DNA from: Syntrophobacteraceae bacterium
GTDB taxonomy: Bacteria > Desulfobacterota > Syntrophobacteria > Syntrophobacterales > Syntrophobacteraceae
NCBI GenBank assembly: GCA_003566995.1
Contig: PXBG01000083.1
Coordinates: forward strand, 1 to 35,863
Length of the DNA stretch: 35,863 bases
Reading direction: 5' to 3'
The number at the start of each line of letters is the position of its first letter. Within the stretch, counting starts at the first letter, position 1. This document shows, piece by piece, positions 1-7,924 of the stretch. The position numbers and the translations under genes are program-made. The notes beneath the pieces are model-generated. The model saw only the letters and a list, made by a program, of their open reading frames with translations, was not told the origin of the DNA and did no database searches.

Positions 1-394
1 CGAGGGCAATGCATTTGAAGTGGCCCTCTCCCATTTCGTAAATGGTTCTCACCCGGGCGCCTTTGGAGCCACTTTCCAAGAGAGTGATGCCACTGACCGC
101 GGAGAGATTTTCGGAATTTTTCTGGATGTAAAAGTACCGGGCCCGCGAGATCTCGTAAGGAAGGCGCTGCAGGGAACACATGAGAGCATTCACATCCACC
201 CGGCGATCTTCGTTGCAGTAGGAGTGAATGCAGGGCTCCATTCGTTTGTATCTCTCATAGAGGCTGCCCAGCACGATGCCCCCCGAAATGATTCCATGAC
301 TGACGGTAACACAGAAGTTGGAAAGAGCCTGAAGGGTTCTGTGAGCACGGTATTCATCGGTTTTCCACCAGTCGATTGATTTCTCACCTTCCAT
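1..394 (-). CDS. Hypothetical protein, 3' end outside window
   Basis: An uninterrupted reading frame of 131 codons runs off the left edge, so only the N-terminal part is visible. It starts at the ATG at 394-392, preceded by a strong Shine-Dalgarno AGGAGG at 404-399. The protein begins MEGEKSIDWWKTDEYRAHRT and continues with a short hydrophobic patch (around residues 25-45), then a Cys-containing stretch and an Arg/Tyr-rich segment. I do not recognise the family and see no signal peptide or clear motif. It is transcribed away from the large gene that follows, and a plausible promoter with an operator-like palindrome lies about 100 bases upstream. Start and reading frame are well supported by the ribosome binding site; function is unknown. 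Confidence 0.7.
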   Translation of the reverse strand, partial: MEGEKSIDWWKTDEYRAHRTLQALSNFCVTVSHGIISGGIVLGSLYERYKRMEPCIHSYCNEDRRVDVNALMCSLQRLPYEISRARYFYIQKNSENLSAVSGITLLESGSKGARVRTIYEMGEGHFKCIAL

Positions 395-486
395 CACTCC
401 TCCTGAAACGATGGCTGCTGAATTTCTTTGGGCGAAACCCCTTTGCCCGACCACAAGGCAATCTTGAAAACATCCCCAACACCGCT

Positions 487-516
487 AAAATAAACGCCAT
501 TGATCTCAATGGTCAA
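487..516 (-). promoter_or_regulatory. Predicted promoter of the leftmost gene with palindrome in the spacer
   Basis: On the minus strand the sequence reads TTGACC (516-511), an 18-base spacer, then TATTTT (492-487), close to a sigma-70 consensus. A perfect inverted repeat CCATTGA-TC-TCAATGG (497-512) occupies the spacer and touches the -35 box, as expected of a repressor site. This is a prediction from sequence alone. Confidence 0.45.
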
Positions 517-632
517 GCAAAGGTCACGCCAAAGGAGAAAGCTTATCGGGGCCACACTCCTTTTCAGGAACCATCAGATTCCGCCAGGTTTGCCCCACAC
601 CAGGGAGAAGTGCGGTTTGCGGCACATTTTCC

Positions 633-661
633 TTGGTGTTACAGTCCTGTTACAATATTGT
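633..661 (+). promoter_or_regulatory. Predicted promoter with TGTTACA direct repeats
   Basis: TTGGTG (633-638), 17 bases, TATTGT (656-661) forms a reasonable sigma-70 promoter for the large plus-strand gene. Two copies of TGTTACA (637-643 and 648-654), one helical turn apart, lie inside it. They could bind a regulator; the factor is unknown. The stretch 395-850 between the two divergent genes holds this promoter, the minus-strand promoter, and nothing else I recognise. Confidence 0.45.
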
Positions 662-850
662 GCTGCTTTCCCTGGTTGAAAAAACCGCGGTGCCCATTGC
701 ACGATCCTGTTCCCGTATACACCCGGCTCTCACAAGGGAAAACTCCGTTGCACACGAAGGATTCATTCTCGGCCTATGAACTGCCGAAATACTGTGGACA
801 CACTCTTCGAGGCAACTTCCCCCAACCCGTCAATGGAGAAGATGGGGCGC

Positions 851-3800
851 ATGGACCGCCAACAAGTGAAAAAAAGAATTTTTTTTGATCGCAAAGATCA
901 CGAGCTGTTGAATATTGTCAACGATGTTCTGGGCCATGAGGATCCCCGCAGCCTCAAAAAGCTCCTCATTCCTTACCTGCACCCTCACGGAATCAAGGAG
1001 ATGGCCGCCTCCACAGGCTTGCGCATCGCCTACGCCGTGGTCAAGCTGTTTCGCTCGCTGGAGCGAGACAATGCCGAGGACCGCATCCACCCCCTGCGCG
1101 CCCTGCGAAACGAAGTGCTGTCAAGCCCGGGCACGGAAATGAGAAAGAACAGGGCCAGGGTGCTCATTCAGATCATGAAGGAGCTTGTGCGTGAGGAAGA
1201 CGAGGGAATCAAGCTGCAACTGGCCCGGGATTTCAGGGAAGCCGCCACAGGCAGGCCAAGGGCCATCGCACGCCAGCTCTTGAAGTACCACCTGGTGGAG
1301 ATGCCCGAAGAATGGAACCAGATCGCCTTTGACGACCACGTCCACGATGCCAACACCAAGGGCCGAAAATCAGCGACCCACCTGATCATGGATGCCTGGA
1401 TCAAGGGAATCCGGCGCCTGAGGGTGATCTACTACAACTATGTGCATCCCGAAGTGGCTCAGGAACTGTCGGAAGCGGCGGAGATCATGGACGTGGATGT
1501 GCGCGTGGGCATCGAGTATTGTGCCCGCCTCAGAGGCCGTTACGTCCGGTTCATCTGGACTCCACGGGGATTCAATGACGCCAGGGATTTTGTGGAGTTT
1601 CTCAACGAACCCAAAATCAAAGAGTTCATGGAAGAAGGGCGCGAGGTTTCCCGGTATCAGCAGAGTTACACCTTTTCCGTGCTGGAAGCTTTCAATGAGA
1701 CCCATCGGAAAACCATCAACCGGGAGTTTGAAATAAACCTGCCCATTCTGAGCACCTCCGAGCTCATGACTCTGGTGGGCACCGGGCAGCCCTCCCTTCA
1801 TCACCTGGCCAAACTCATTCACGATCACCTTCAGCGATTGTTTCATCAAAAGCTGATCGAACTGCGGGAATACTGCACCCAAGGCTGCGAACATGAGTAC
1901 CATGAAGCCCAGGAACTCGTGGAGCGCATGAATGCCCTGGACATCGAGGCCATCTCCGAGCGGTACCTGCAACCCGAGAACAACCCGGGCATACACAACC
2001 CCTTCATCCCCGCGAAGGACGATGGAGCACCTCCCCTGCTTCAGCTCACACCTCCGGCTCTGCTGCAGCGCCTGGAAGAGCTTCACGTGGGATATCGCAT
2101 CACCCTGAACCTGAGCGGCCTGAAAGCTCAGGATGTGCTCGAATTGCTCTATGATTGTGAAGGCGACATCACCCGGCTGGAGACATTCAACTTCAAAGAT
2201 GAATTGTTCGGCAACTGCACGGACTCACCCCGCATTCGTGAACTCCAGGCCGCCATCAACTCGGGCAACGCGGTCCAGCTGAAACGCCAGGTCAGAAGCA
2301 TCATACAATCCCTGGAAGATCACCATGAGGAGCAAAAGGAAAAACTCTCCGTCATCCTCGACAACCTCCACGTGCTGCGTGACCACTACCGCAAAACGGA
2401 GATCAAGTCTCGAATCGGGACAGATTCCACAGGAGGATCATCCAAAGTGCCCGGCATGGGCCTGGTGGTGGTGGACACTCTGCCCGCAAAGTGCCGCAGG
2501 CAGATGAACCGGGTCGCCTATTTTCCTGCAAAAATACCCATTCGAATTCAGGCTTTTCCCCGGCGAACCTTTTACAGAAATCGCCGGGAAAAAAGGGGTG
2601 AGGATTCATTGCGATCGGTCTTTCTGAGCGATGCCAATGCAGATCTGAATGAGCCCCTTTTCCCCAAGTCCGAACAAGACTGGCTCGTGGGGGAGTATGA
2701 AACCGTCGCTCCAAACCACAGCAACCTGCGCGCGCTGGGAGGAGTGTCCGCTCAGGATGGCGGCAAGCTGCAACTGGTGTGTCCCGAAGAATCCCAAGAG
2801 CAGAAAATGCCTCATTGGAGGTATGTGAACACCAACATTAAGAATTGCCTGAAAATCCTCCTGGGTTTTGGACCCGCCTTCGCCACTTTCGCCCTGACCA
2901 AAGACTGGTGGGTTCTGGCCTACATGGGGGCCTTCATCTGGTTCGGCATCACGGGGTTGCGCAACATCATTCAGTCGGTGCTGGGAGCGGGAGGATTTCG
3001 CCGCTCCCCTCTCATGCGCTGGACGGAATACGTCAGCTGGAACAGACTGTCCGACTCTTTGATGTACACGGGATTTTCCGTCCCGCTGCTGGATTATCTG
3101 GTCAAATCCCTCGTCCTGGAACGGCAACTGGACGTGACAGTGGAAACGAACCCTCTGGCCCTCTACACCACCAGGGCCCTCGTCAACGGCTTCTCCCTGG
3201 CAAGCCACAACCTCTTCAGGGGCCTGCCCAAAACGGCGGCCTTCGGAAACCTTTTTCGAACGGTGCTTTCCATTCCCGTGGCACTCTTGCTGAACTTCGC
3301 CATCGGAGCCGTCTTGTTTGCGGCTGGAGTGCCAGCCGCTGCAGCTGCTCTGCAAAAGTGGGCCGCCATCATCTCCAAGCTGGCCTCGGACATCGTTGCG
3401 GCTTTCATTGAGGGCTATGCGGACCGGGGGGTGAACTTCCGGGAACGCTACCTGGACTATGGGTCTAAAATCAGGCAGGTTTTCGACACCTACTCCAATC
3501 TGGAACTGCTGCATCCTCAGGAAGAGGTTCTGAGTGTGCTGGAATCTTCAGAGCGGCTGGTGTGCGCTGTATCCCGCAAAGAGGAAAGCCTGAACCTGGC
3601 TGTCATCGTCAACGCACTGGATTTGATGTATTTCTGGATGTATCAGCCCAGGGCGCGGCACACTCTCCTGCGCATCATGCGACAGATGAACGCGGAAGAG
3701 CGCAAGGTGTTTCTCCTTTCCCAGCACGTGCTGCAGCGGGAACGTGAAATCTCGCAACTCTTCATCGACGGACTGGTGGGCAAAAACTTCTCACGAGCAC

Positions 3801-3898
3801 TGGCCTTCTACCTGGCCCGCTGGCGGGATTATCTCGATGACCTGCACCACATGGCCTCCCGTCTCGCCGTGATTCAAGGAGAACAGGGAAGGTCATGA
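851..3898 (+). CDS. Large uncharacterised protein, PHP-like soluble half plus membrane half
   Basis: About 1015 residues. The start is uncertain: the frame is open from an ATG at 776, with further ATGs at 833, 842 and 851. I prefer 851 because GGAG (835-838) precedes it, while 776 has no ribosome binding site. The N-terminal part is helical. Around residues 160-225 (from this start) a region resembles a PHP-type TIM barrel: an HxH-like DDHVHD, a helix plus strand ending RVIYYN where PHP proteins usually have a TDH motif, and VRVGIEY. A later segment contains LNLSGLKAQDVLELLYDC. The C-terminal third has about four hydrophobic segments (roughly residues 665-710, 737-757 and 800-860) followed by a soluble helical tail. 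I cannot assign a function; the PHP resemblance is by eye and several expected metal ligands are missing. The stop overlaps the convergent nspC stop. Confidence 0.8.
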   Translation: MDRQQVKKRIFFDRKDHELLNIVNDVLGHEDPRSLKKLLIPYLHPHGIKEMAASTGLRIAYAVVKLFRSLERDNAEDRIHPLRALRNEVLSSPGTEMRKNRARVLIQIMKELVREEDEGIKLQLARDFREAATGRPRAIARQLLKYHLVEMPEEWNQIAFDDHVHDANTKGRKSATHLIMDAWIKGIRRLRVIYYNYVHPEVAQELSEAAEIMDVDVRVGIEYCARLRGRYVRFIWTPRGFNDARDFVEFLNEPKIKEFMEEGREVSRYQQSYTFSVLEAFNETHRKTINREFEINLPILSTSELMTLVGTGQPSLHHLAKLIHDHLQRLFHQKLIELREYCTQGCEHEYHEAQELVERMNALDIEAISERYLQPENNPGIHNPFIPAKDDGAPPLLQLTPPALLQRLEELHVGYRITLNLSGLKAQDVLELLYDCEGDITRLETFNFKDELFGNCTDSPRIRELQAAINSGNAVQLKRQVRSIIQSLEDHHEEQKEKLSVILDNLHVLRDHYRKTEIKSRIGTDSTGGSSKVPGMGLVVVDTLPAKCRRQMNRVAYFPAKIPIRIQAFPRRTFYRNRREKRGEDSLRSVFLSDANADLNEPLFPKSEQDWLVGEYETVAPNHSNLRALGGVSAQDGGKLQLVCPEESQEQKMPHWRYVNTNIKNCLKILLGFGPAFATFALTKDWWVLAYMGAFIWFGITGLRNIIQSVLGAGGFRRSPLMRWTEYVSWNRLSDSLMYTGFSVPLLDYLVKSLVLERQLDVTVETNPLALYTTRALVNGFSLASHNLFRGLPKTAAFGNLFRTVLSIPVALLLNFAIGAVLFAAGVPAAAAALQKWAAIISKLASDIVAAFIEGYADRGVNFRERYLDYGSKIRQVFDTYSNLELLHPQEEVLSVLESSERLVCAVSRKEESLNLAVIVNALDLMYFWMYQPRARHTLLRIMRQMNAEERKVFLLSQHVLQREREISQLFIDGLVGKNFSRALAFYLARWRDYLDDLHHMASRLAVIQGEQGRS

Positions 3899-5035
3899 CA
3901 GGCGGTTTCGGTAGTCTTCATAGCCGAAAGTCCTGATGATGTCCAGGTGGCCACCTCGCCGAAGGATGGCGATGGAGGGAAGCCCGACGCCGTTGAAAGT
4001 GTTGTTTTTGACCATGGTGTAATGGGCCATGTCGAGGAAAACCACTTTGGAGCCCACACTCAAGGGCTGGGAAAAAGAATAGTCTCCGATCACATCCCCC
4101 GCGAGGCAGGTCATGCCCCCCAAACGATAGGTGTGCTCCAGCTCACCGGCCTTCCCGGCCCCAATGACGGAGGGCCTGTAGGGCATTTCGAGGACATCGG
4201 GCATGTGTGCGGCGGCGGAGGTGTCCAGAATGGCGATGTCCATCTGGTTTCGCACCACATCCAGGACGGAAGCGACCAGGACCCCCGTGTTGAGTGCGAT
4301 GGCCTCTCCTGGCTCCAGAAACACCTCCTTCCCAGGATAACGATCCCTGAAGCGCACGATGAGTTCAACGAGCAGATCCACATCGTAGTCTTCGCGCGTG
4401 ATGTGATGCCCTCCCCCAAAATTCACCCAATTCATCCCGGGAATGAATTCTCCGAATCGCTTCTCGAAGGCAGTCAGGGTGCGCGCCAGTGAATGGGCAT
4501 TGAGTTCACACAGGTTATGAAAATGGAGCCCGCTGATCCCTTCAAGATTTTCTTCCGCAAAATTGTGGCGGGTCACTCCCAACCGGGAAAAGGGCCCGCA
4601 AGGATCGTAGATGGGCACCGCCACTTCCGAATGCTCGGGATTGACCCTTATGCCACAGGCAACTTTTTTGGAAGCTTTCTGAACTGTTCCTTTGAAACGA
4701 TTCCACTGGGAGAAAGAATTGAAAATGATGTGGTCGCTGCAGGTCAGCAGTTCGGGGAACTCCGAGTCCTTGTAGGCCGGAGCGAAAAGGTGCACCTGCT
4801 TGCCAAACTCTTCCAATCCCAAACGTGCCTCGTGCAAAGAACTGGCCGCCACCCCCTGGAGGGTTTGAGCAATGAGGGGGAAGAGACGGAACATGGCAAA
4901 CCCTTTCAAGGCCATGAGGATTTTGCAGCCAGACTCCCTCTGAACCCGGTCCAGCACCTGAAGGTTTTTCTCCAGGGCCGCCTCATCCATCACGTAACAG
5001 GGGGTTGGAATGTCTTTCAAATTCAGTGTCCGCAT
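3893..5035 (-). CDS. nspC: Carboxynorspermidine decarboxylase
   Basis: A 380-residue PLP enzyme of the alanine-racemase-fold (fold type III) decarboxylase family, the usual size for NspC. It removes CO2 from carboxynorspermidine or carboxyspermidine to give norspermidine or spermidine in the cytoplasm. Visible motifs are the PLP lysine in ILMALKGFAM (Lys44), the HFHNLCE segment, GGGHH, the phosphate-binding EPGEA and the C-terminal catalytic cysteine in TCLAGDVIGDY. I chose the ATG at 5035 (MRTLNLKDIPTPCYV), where family homology begins; an in-frame ATG at 5068 would add 11 unconvincing residues. It lies 54 bases downstream of the carboxynorspermidine synthase gene, so the two enzymes that act in sequence are co-transcribed. 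Its stop codon abuts and overlaps the convergent neighbour's gene end (3893-3898), leaving no room for a terminator. Confidence 0.95.
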   Translation of the reverse strand: MRTLNLKDIPTPCYVMDEAALEKNLQVLDRVQRESGCKILMALKGFAMFRLFPLIAQTLQGVAASSLHEARLGLEEFGKQVHLFAPAYKDSEFPELLTCSDHIIFNSFSQWNRFKGTVQKASKKVACGIRVNPEHSEVAVPIYDPCGPFSRLGVTRHNFAEENLEGISGLHFHNLCELNAHSLARTLTAFEKRFGEFIPGMNWVNFGGGHHITREDYDVDLLVELIVRFRDRYPGKEVFLEPGEAIALNTGVLVASVLDVVRNQMDIAILDTSAAAHMPDVLEMPYRPSVIGAGKAGELEHTYRLGGMTCLAGDVIGDYSFSQPLSVGSKVVFLDMAHYTMVKNNTFNGVGLPSIAILRRGGHLDIIRTFGYEDYRNRLS

Positions 5036-5089
5036 GGAAGTGCGCTCAGCTCCTGTGCGAAGGCCCATGTGTGCGTCGGGGAAAAGGAC

Positions 5090-6268
5090 TCAGTCGGGAA
5101 ACTTCTCGTTCCAGGGCAATCCATAGGCATTGAGAGCTTCCATGAAGGGATCGGGGTCGAACTCTTCCACGTTGAAAACTCCGGTCCCCCTCCATTTGCC
5201 CTGGAGCATGAGCATGGCACCGATCATGGCCGGAACGCCTGTGGTGTAGCTAATCGCCTGAGCCTTGACCTCCCGGTAGCATTGGGCATGATCGGAAATG
5301 TTGTAAATGAAGTATTTTTTGACCTGCCCGTCCTTGACCCCTTCCATGACGCAGCCGATGCAGGTCTTGCCCTTGTAGTTTTCCGCCAGAGAAGAGGGGT
5401 CGGGCAGAAGGGACTTGAGAAACTTGAGAGGAACGACCTGCTTTCCCTCATAATCCACCGGATCGATTCGAGTCATGCCCACATTTTCCAAAACCCTGAG
5501 GTGGGTGAGGTACTCCTCTGCAAAAGTCATCCAAAAGCGGATGCGTTTCACCCCTGGAATATTCTTGGCCAGAGATTCCAGCTCTTCGTGATACATGAGG
5601 TACATTTCACGCGGTCCGATCTCCGGAAAGTCAAAGGTCTTGTGAACAGACATGGGATCCGTTTCAATCCACCGGCCGTTCTCATAATACTTTCCCCGGG
5701 CGGTGATTTCGCGAATGTTGATTTCGGGATTGAAGTTGGTGGCGAAAGGATGGCCATGATCTCCTGCATTGCAATCCACAATGTCTATGGTGTGAATCTG
5801 GTCGAAATGATGCTTGAGGGCGTGGGCGCAGAAGATATTGGTGACACCGGGGTCGAAACCACATCCCAGCAGAGCCATGAGGTTCTTCTCCCTGAACCTG
5901 TCGTGATAGTCCCACTGCCACTTGTAGCAGAACCTGGCCTCGTCGGGCGGCTCATAGTTGGCCGTATCGAGATAGTCCACTCCCGTCTCAAGGCATGCCT
6001 CCATGATGGTCAGATCCTGATAGGGCAGCGCCACATTGATGACCAGCTCAGGGGAAAAGGACTTCATGAGGGCCACCAGCTCGGAAGTGTTGTCCGCATC
6101 CACTTGTGCCGTCTCTATGGGGCGGCTCAACTGGCTCCTGATGTGCTCACATTTTTCAACGGTGCGGCTGGCCAGAAGAATCTCCGAGAAGACTTCAGGA
6201 ACCTGTGCACACTTGCGGGTCACCACTCCTCCGACACCTCCGGCACCTATGATCATCACCTTACTCAT
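5090..6268 (-). CDS. Carboxynorspermidine synthase (saccharopine dehydrogenase family)
   Basis: A 392-residue NAD(P)-dependent enzyme of the saccharopine-dehydrogenase fold, often annotated simply as saccharopine dehydrogenase. It reductively couples aspartate semialdehyde to a diamine (diaminopropane or putrescine) to make carboxynorspermidine or carboxyspermidine, the substrate of the adjacent nspC product. The N-terminus carries the Rossmann motif MIIGAGGVGG (residues 5-14); further conserved segments are LGCGFDPGVTN and DCNAGDHGHPFATNFNPE. The ATG at 6268 is supported by GAGGAG six bases upstream; an in-frame ATG at 6328 lacks a ribosome binding site. The pair order synthase-decarboxylase is the known arrangement of this polyamine route. 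Which diamine is used cannot be read from sequence. Confidence 0.93.
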   Translation of the reverse strand: MSKVMIIGAGGVGGVVTRKCAQVPEVFSEILLASRTVEKCEHIRSQLSRPIETAQVDADNTSELVALMKSFSPELVINVALPYQDLTIMEACLETGVDYLDTANYEPPDEARFCYKWQWDYHDRFREKNLMALLGCGFDPGVTNIFCAHALKHHFDQIHTIDIVDCNAGDHGHPFATNFNPEINIREITARGKYYENGRWIETDPMSVHKTFDFPEIGPREMYLMYHEELESLAKNIPGVKRIRFWMTFAEEYLTHLRVLENVGMTRIDPVDYEGKQVVPLKFLKSLLPDPSSLAENYKGKTCIGCVMEGVKDGQVKKYFIYNISDHAQCYREVKAQAISYTTGVPAMIGAMLMLQGKWRGTGVFNVEEFDPDPFMEALNAYGLPWNEKFPD

Positions 6269-6377
6269 GACGGGCTCCTCGATTTCAAGTGTCCGTTGTT
6301 TTTTTGAAGCTCGCAGAATATTGTGCATCTGTTCGATGCCTTGCCCCAGAATTTCTTCTTTTTTTCAGGAACGCAGG

Positions 6378-6406
6378 TTTATAGAGAATATGCCCTGTGA
6401 TGTCAA
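6378..6406 (-). promoter_or_regulatory. Strong predicted promoter of the polyamine operon
   Basis: The minus strand reads TTGACA (6406-6401), 17 bases, TATAAA (6383-6378), almost perfect sigma-70 consensus. Predicted transcription starts about 100 bases before the synthase ATG. A perfect inverted repeat CCTTTGC-ACTC-GCAAAGG (6424-6441) lies just upstream of the -35 box and may be a regulator site. The rest of the 6269-6749 gap, which separates divergent genes, shows nothing recognisable. Confidence 0.7.
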
Positions 6407-6423
6407 TCCCGCACAATGATTTC

Positions 6424-6441
6424 CCTTTGCACTCGCAAAGG
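6424..6441. repeat. Operator-like inverted repeat upstream of polyamine promoter
   Basis: Two perfect 7-base arms, CCTTTGC and GCAAAGG, are separated by ACTC. The centre is about 29 bases upstream of the -35 hexamer at 6406-6401. There is no T-run on either side, so it is not an intrinsic terminator. Confidence 0.4.
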
Positions 6442-6749
6442 AATTGAATCATAATGGGTGGGTATGAAGACCATATTTCATGCGTGTGGAATGGAAAACC
6501 ATGCCTTTTCCCCAAACACTGAGCCTGATGGCCTGACAAAGCCGCAAAAAGGCGCATGGAGCTGCTTTTCCTCTGGCTTGCCATCTCCTGCCAGGTTACT
6601 GTTTTGTATAACATTTTCCTTTCAGGGGCAGGAATGATATTTTCAGGATCTCTCATTTTCCATAAACCCCTGAATTGTCGTGTTTTTCCAGTTTTGCGGT
6701 CATGTTCTCAGGTTTCTGGCGGTCCATGAAACCAAAAGGATTTCATCCC

Positions 6750-7049
6750 ATGAATGAAAACGAACTGAAAACGCTGGTGGAACGTATCGCTGTCACCATA
6801 GAAGAATACATGGAACTGGTGGCGCTCAAAAAGGATTTCATGACCCAGAAAACGTATCAGACCAAAAAGGAAAAATACGCTGAAAGCCTGGGAACGGCAG
6901 TGGGAAAGCTCATAGAGGTGCGACTGCAATCCACCGCGGCAATGGCAGAAGCCCGTGAATTTGCGGAACTGGAGGAGGAGGTGAAAGACCTTGGATTTCA
7001 TCTCATCCAATTCATTGACAAGAGAATCCAGGAACTTCCCAAGAGGTGA
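6750..7049 (+). CDS. Small helical hypothetical protein
   Basis: A 99-residue, charged, probably all-helical protein starting MNENELKTLVERIAVTIEEY. The ATG at 6750 is chosen because AAGGA lies about ten bases upstream; the frame is open from 6675 but the earlier codons look non-coding and lack a ribosome binding site. Repeated Leu/Ile/Val spacing with Glu and Lys suggests a coiled coil over most of the length. No signal peptide, membrane segment or known motif is seen. It lies 46 bases upstream of the FRG-domain gene on the same strand and may be co-transcribed with it. Function unknown. Confidence 0.72.
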   Translation: MNENELKTLVERIAVTIEEYMELVALKKDFMTQKTYQTKKEKYAESLGTAVGKLIEVRLQSTAAMAEAREFAELEEEVKDLGFHLIQFIDKRIQELPKR

Positions 7050-7095
7050 TTTCCGTGCGCCATGATCCTCCCGGTCACCAGAATCATTTTTATTC

Positions 7096-7902
7096 ATGAA
7101 CGAGATCAGAGTCACCAGTTACAACGAACTGCAGAGCGAGCTTTTCACGGATTCATGGAATGCGGATCTGGGGCGATTCCGTTCCCGCTATGCATTTCGG
7201 GGTCTTTCGGACGCAAACTATCGCCTGGAGACCACCCTGATTCGATTGGGGGGCATTTACGCTCAACTGGAAAAACACCTGCTCAGAAACTTTAAAAAAT
7301 ACGCACACCGGGACGTGGTGCAGGGAGATTCTGTCTGGCACTGGCTTTCTGTGGCCCAACACTACGGACTTCCCACCCGACTGCTCGACTGGACTTATTC
7401 ACCCTTTGTGGCCATGCACTTCGCCACTGCAAACATCGACAAGTTCCACATGGACGGCACCATATGGGCCGTCAATTATCTCAAAGCCCACAACCTTCTC
7501 CCGGAAGTGCTTCGATCCAAACTGAATGAGGAAGGGGCCAATGTCCTCACCGTGGAGATGCTTTCGGAGTCCGTTCGATCCCTGGAGGAACTGGCAGGAC
7601 TCTGCCGGGACCCTTTCGTTGTTTTCCTGGAACCTCCTTCCATTGATGACCGCATCGTGAACCAGTTTGCCCTGTGCTCCATCATGTCGGAACCCAGAGC
7701 GGTTTTTGACGACTGGCTGGAAAGGCACCCTCATTTGTGGCGCAAGATCATCGTGCCCGCCGAGCTCAAGTGGGAAATTCGCGACAAGCTGGACCAGGGC
7801 AACATCACAGAACGGGTGCTGTTCCCGGGACTGGACGGCCTCACCCGGTGGCTCAAAAGACATTACAGTCCCAGGAATCCAGCCCTCAAAGGTTACTTCT
7901 AA
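7096..7902 (+). CDS. FRG domain protein
   Basis: A 268-residue cytoplasmic protein with an FRG domain, named for its Phe-Arg-Gly motif, seen here as YAFRGLSD (FRG at residues 35-37), followed by LETTLIR and the diagnostic QHYGLPTRLLDWT (88-100) with SPFVAMHFA. The domain fills roughly residues 5-240. The biochemical role of FRG domains is not established; they are found in stand-alone proteins and in some phage-resistance and toxin contexts. No extra effector domain is attached here. The start ATG has no strong ribosome binding site but fits the family. It sits between a small helical protein and a deaminase-fold enzyme on the same strand. Confidence 0.9.
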   Translation: MNEIRVTSYNELQSELFTDSWNADLGRFRSRYAFRGLSDANYRLETTLIRLGGIYAQLEKHLLRNFKKYAHRDVVQGDSVWHWLSVAQHYGLPTRLLDWTYSPFVAMHFATANIDKFHMDGTIWAVNYLKAHNLLPEVLRSKLNEEGANVLTVEMLSESVRSLEELAGLCRDPFVVFLEPPSIDDRIVNQFALCSIMSEPRAVFDDWLERHPHLWRKIIVPAELKWEIRDKLDQGNITERVLFPGLDGLTRWLKRHYSPRNPALKGYF

Positions 7903-7924
7903 GAGGTTTTCAAAAACATCGGAA

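Noticed and set aside
376-888. Open frame of 170 codons upstream of the large plus-strand gene
   Set aside because: It runs through the divergent promoter region, has no ribosome binding site and an unprotein-like composition; it partly overlaps the real gene in another frame.
4493-6307. Long plus-strand open frame of about 600 codons opposite the polyamine operon
   Set aside because: It is antisense to two clearly recognised genes (carboxynorspermidine synthase and nspC) and its sequence matches no protein family; it is a codon-usage shadow.
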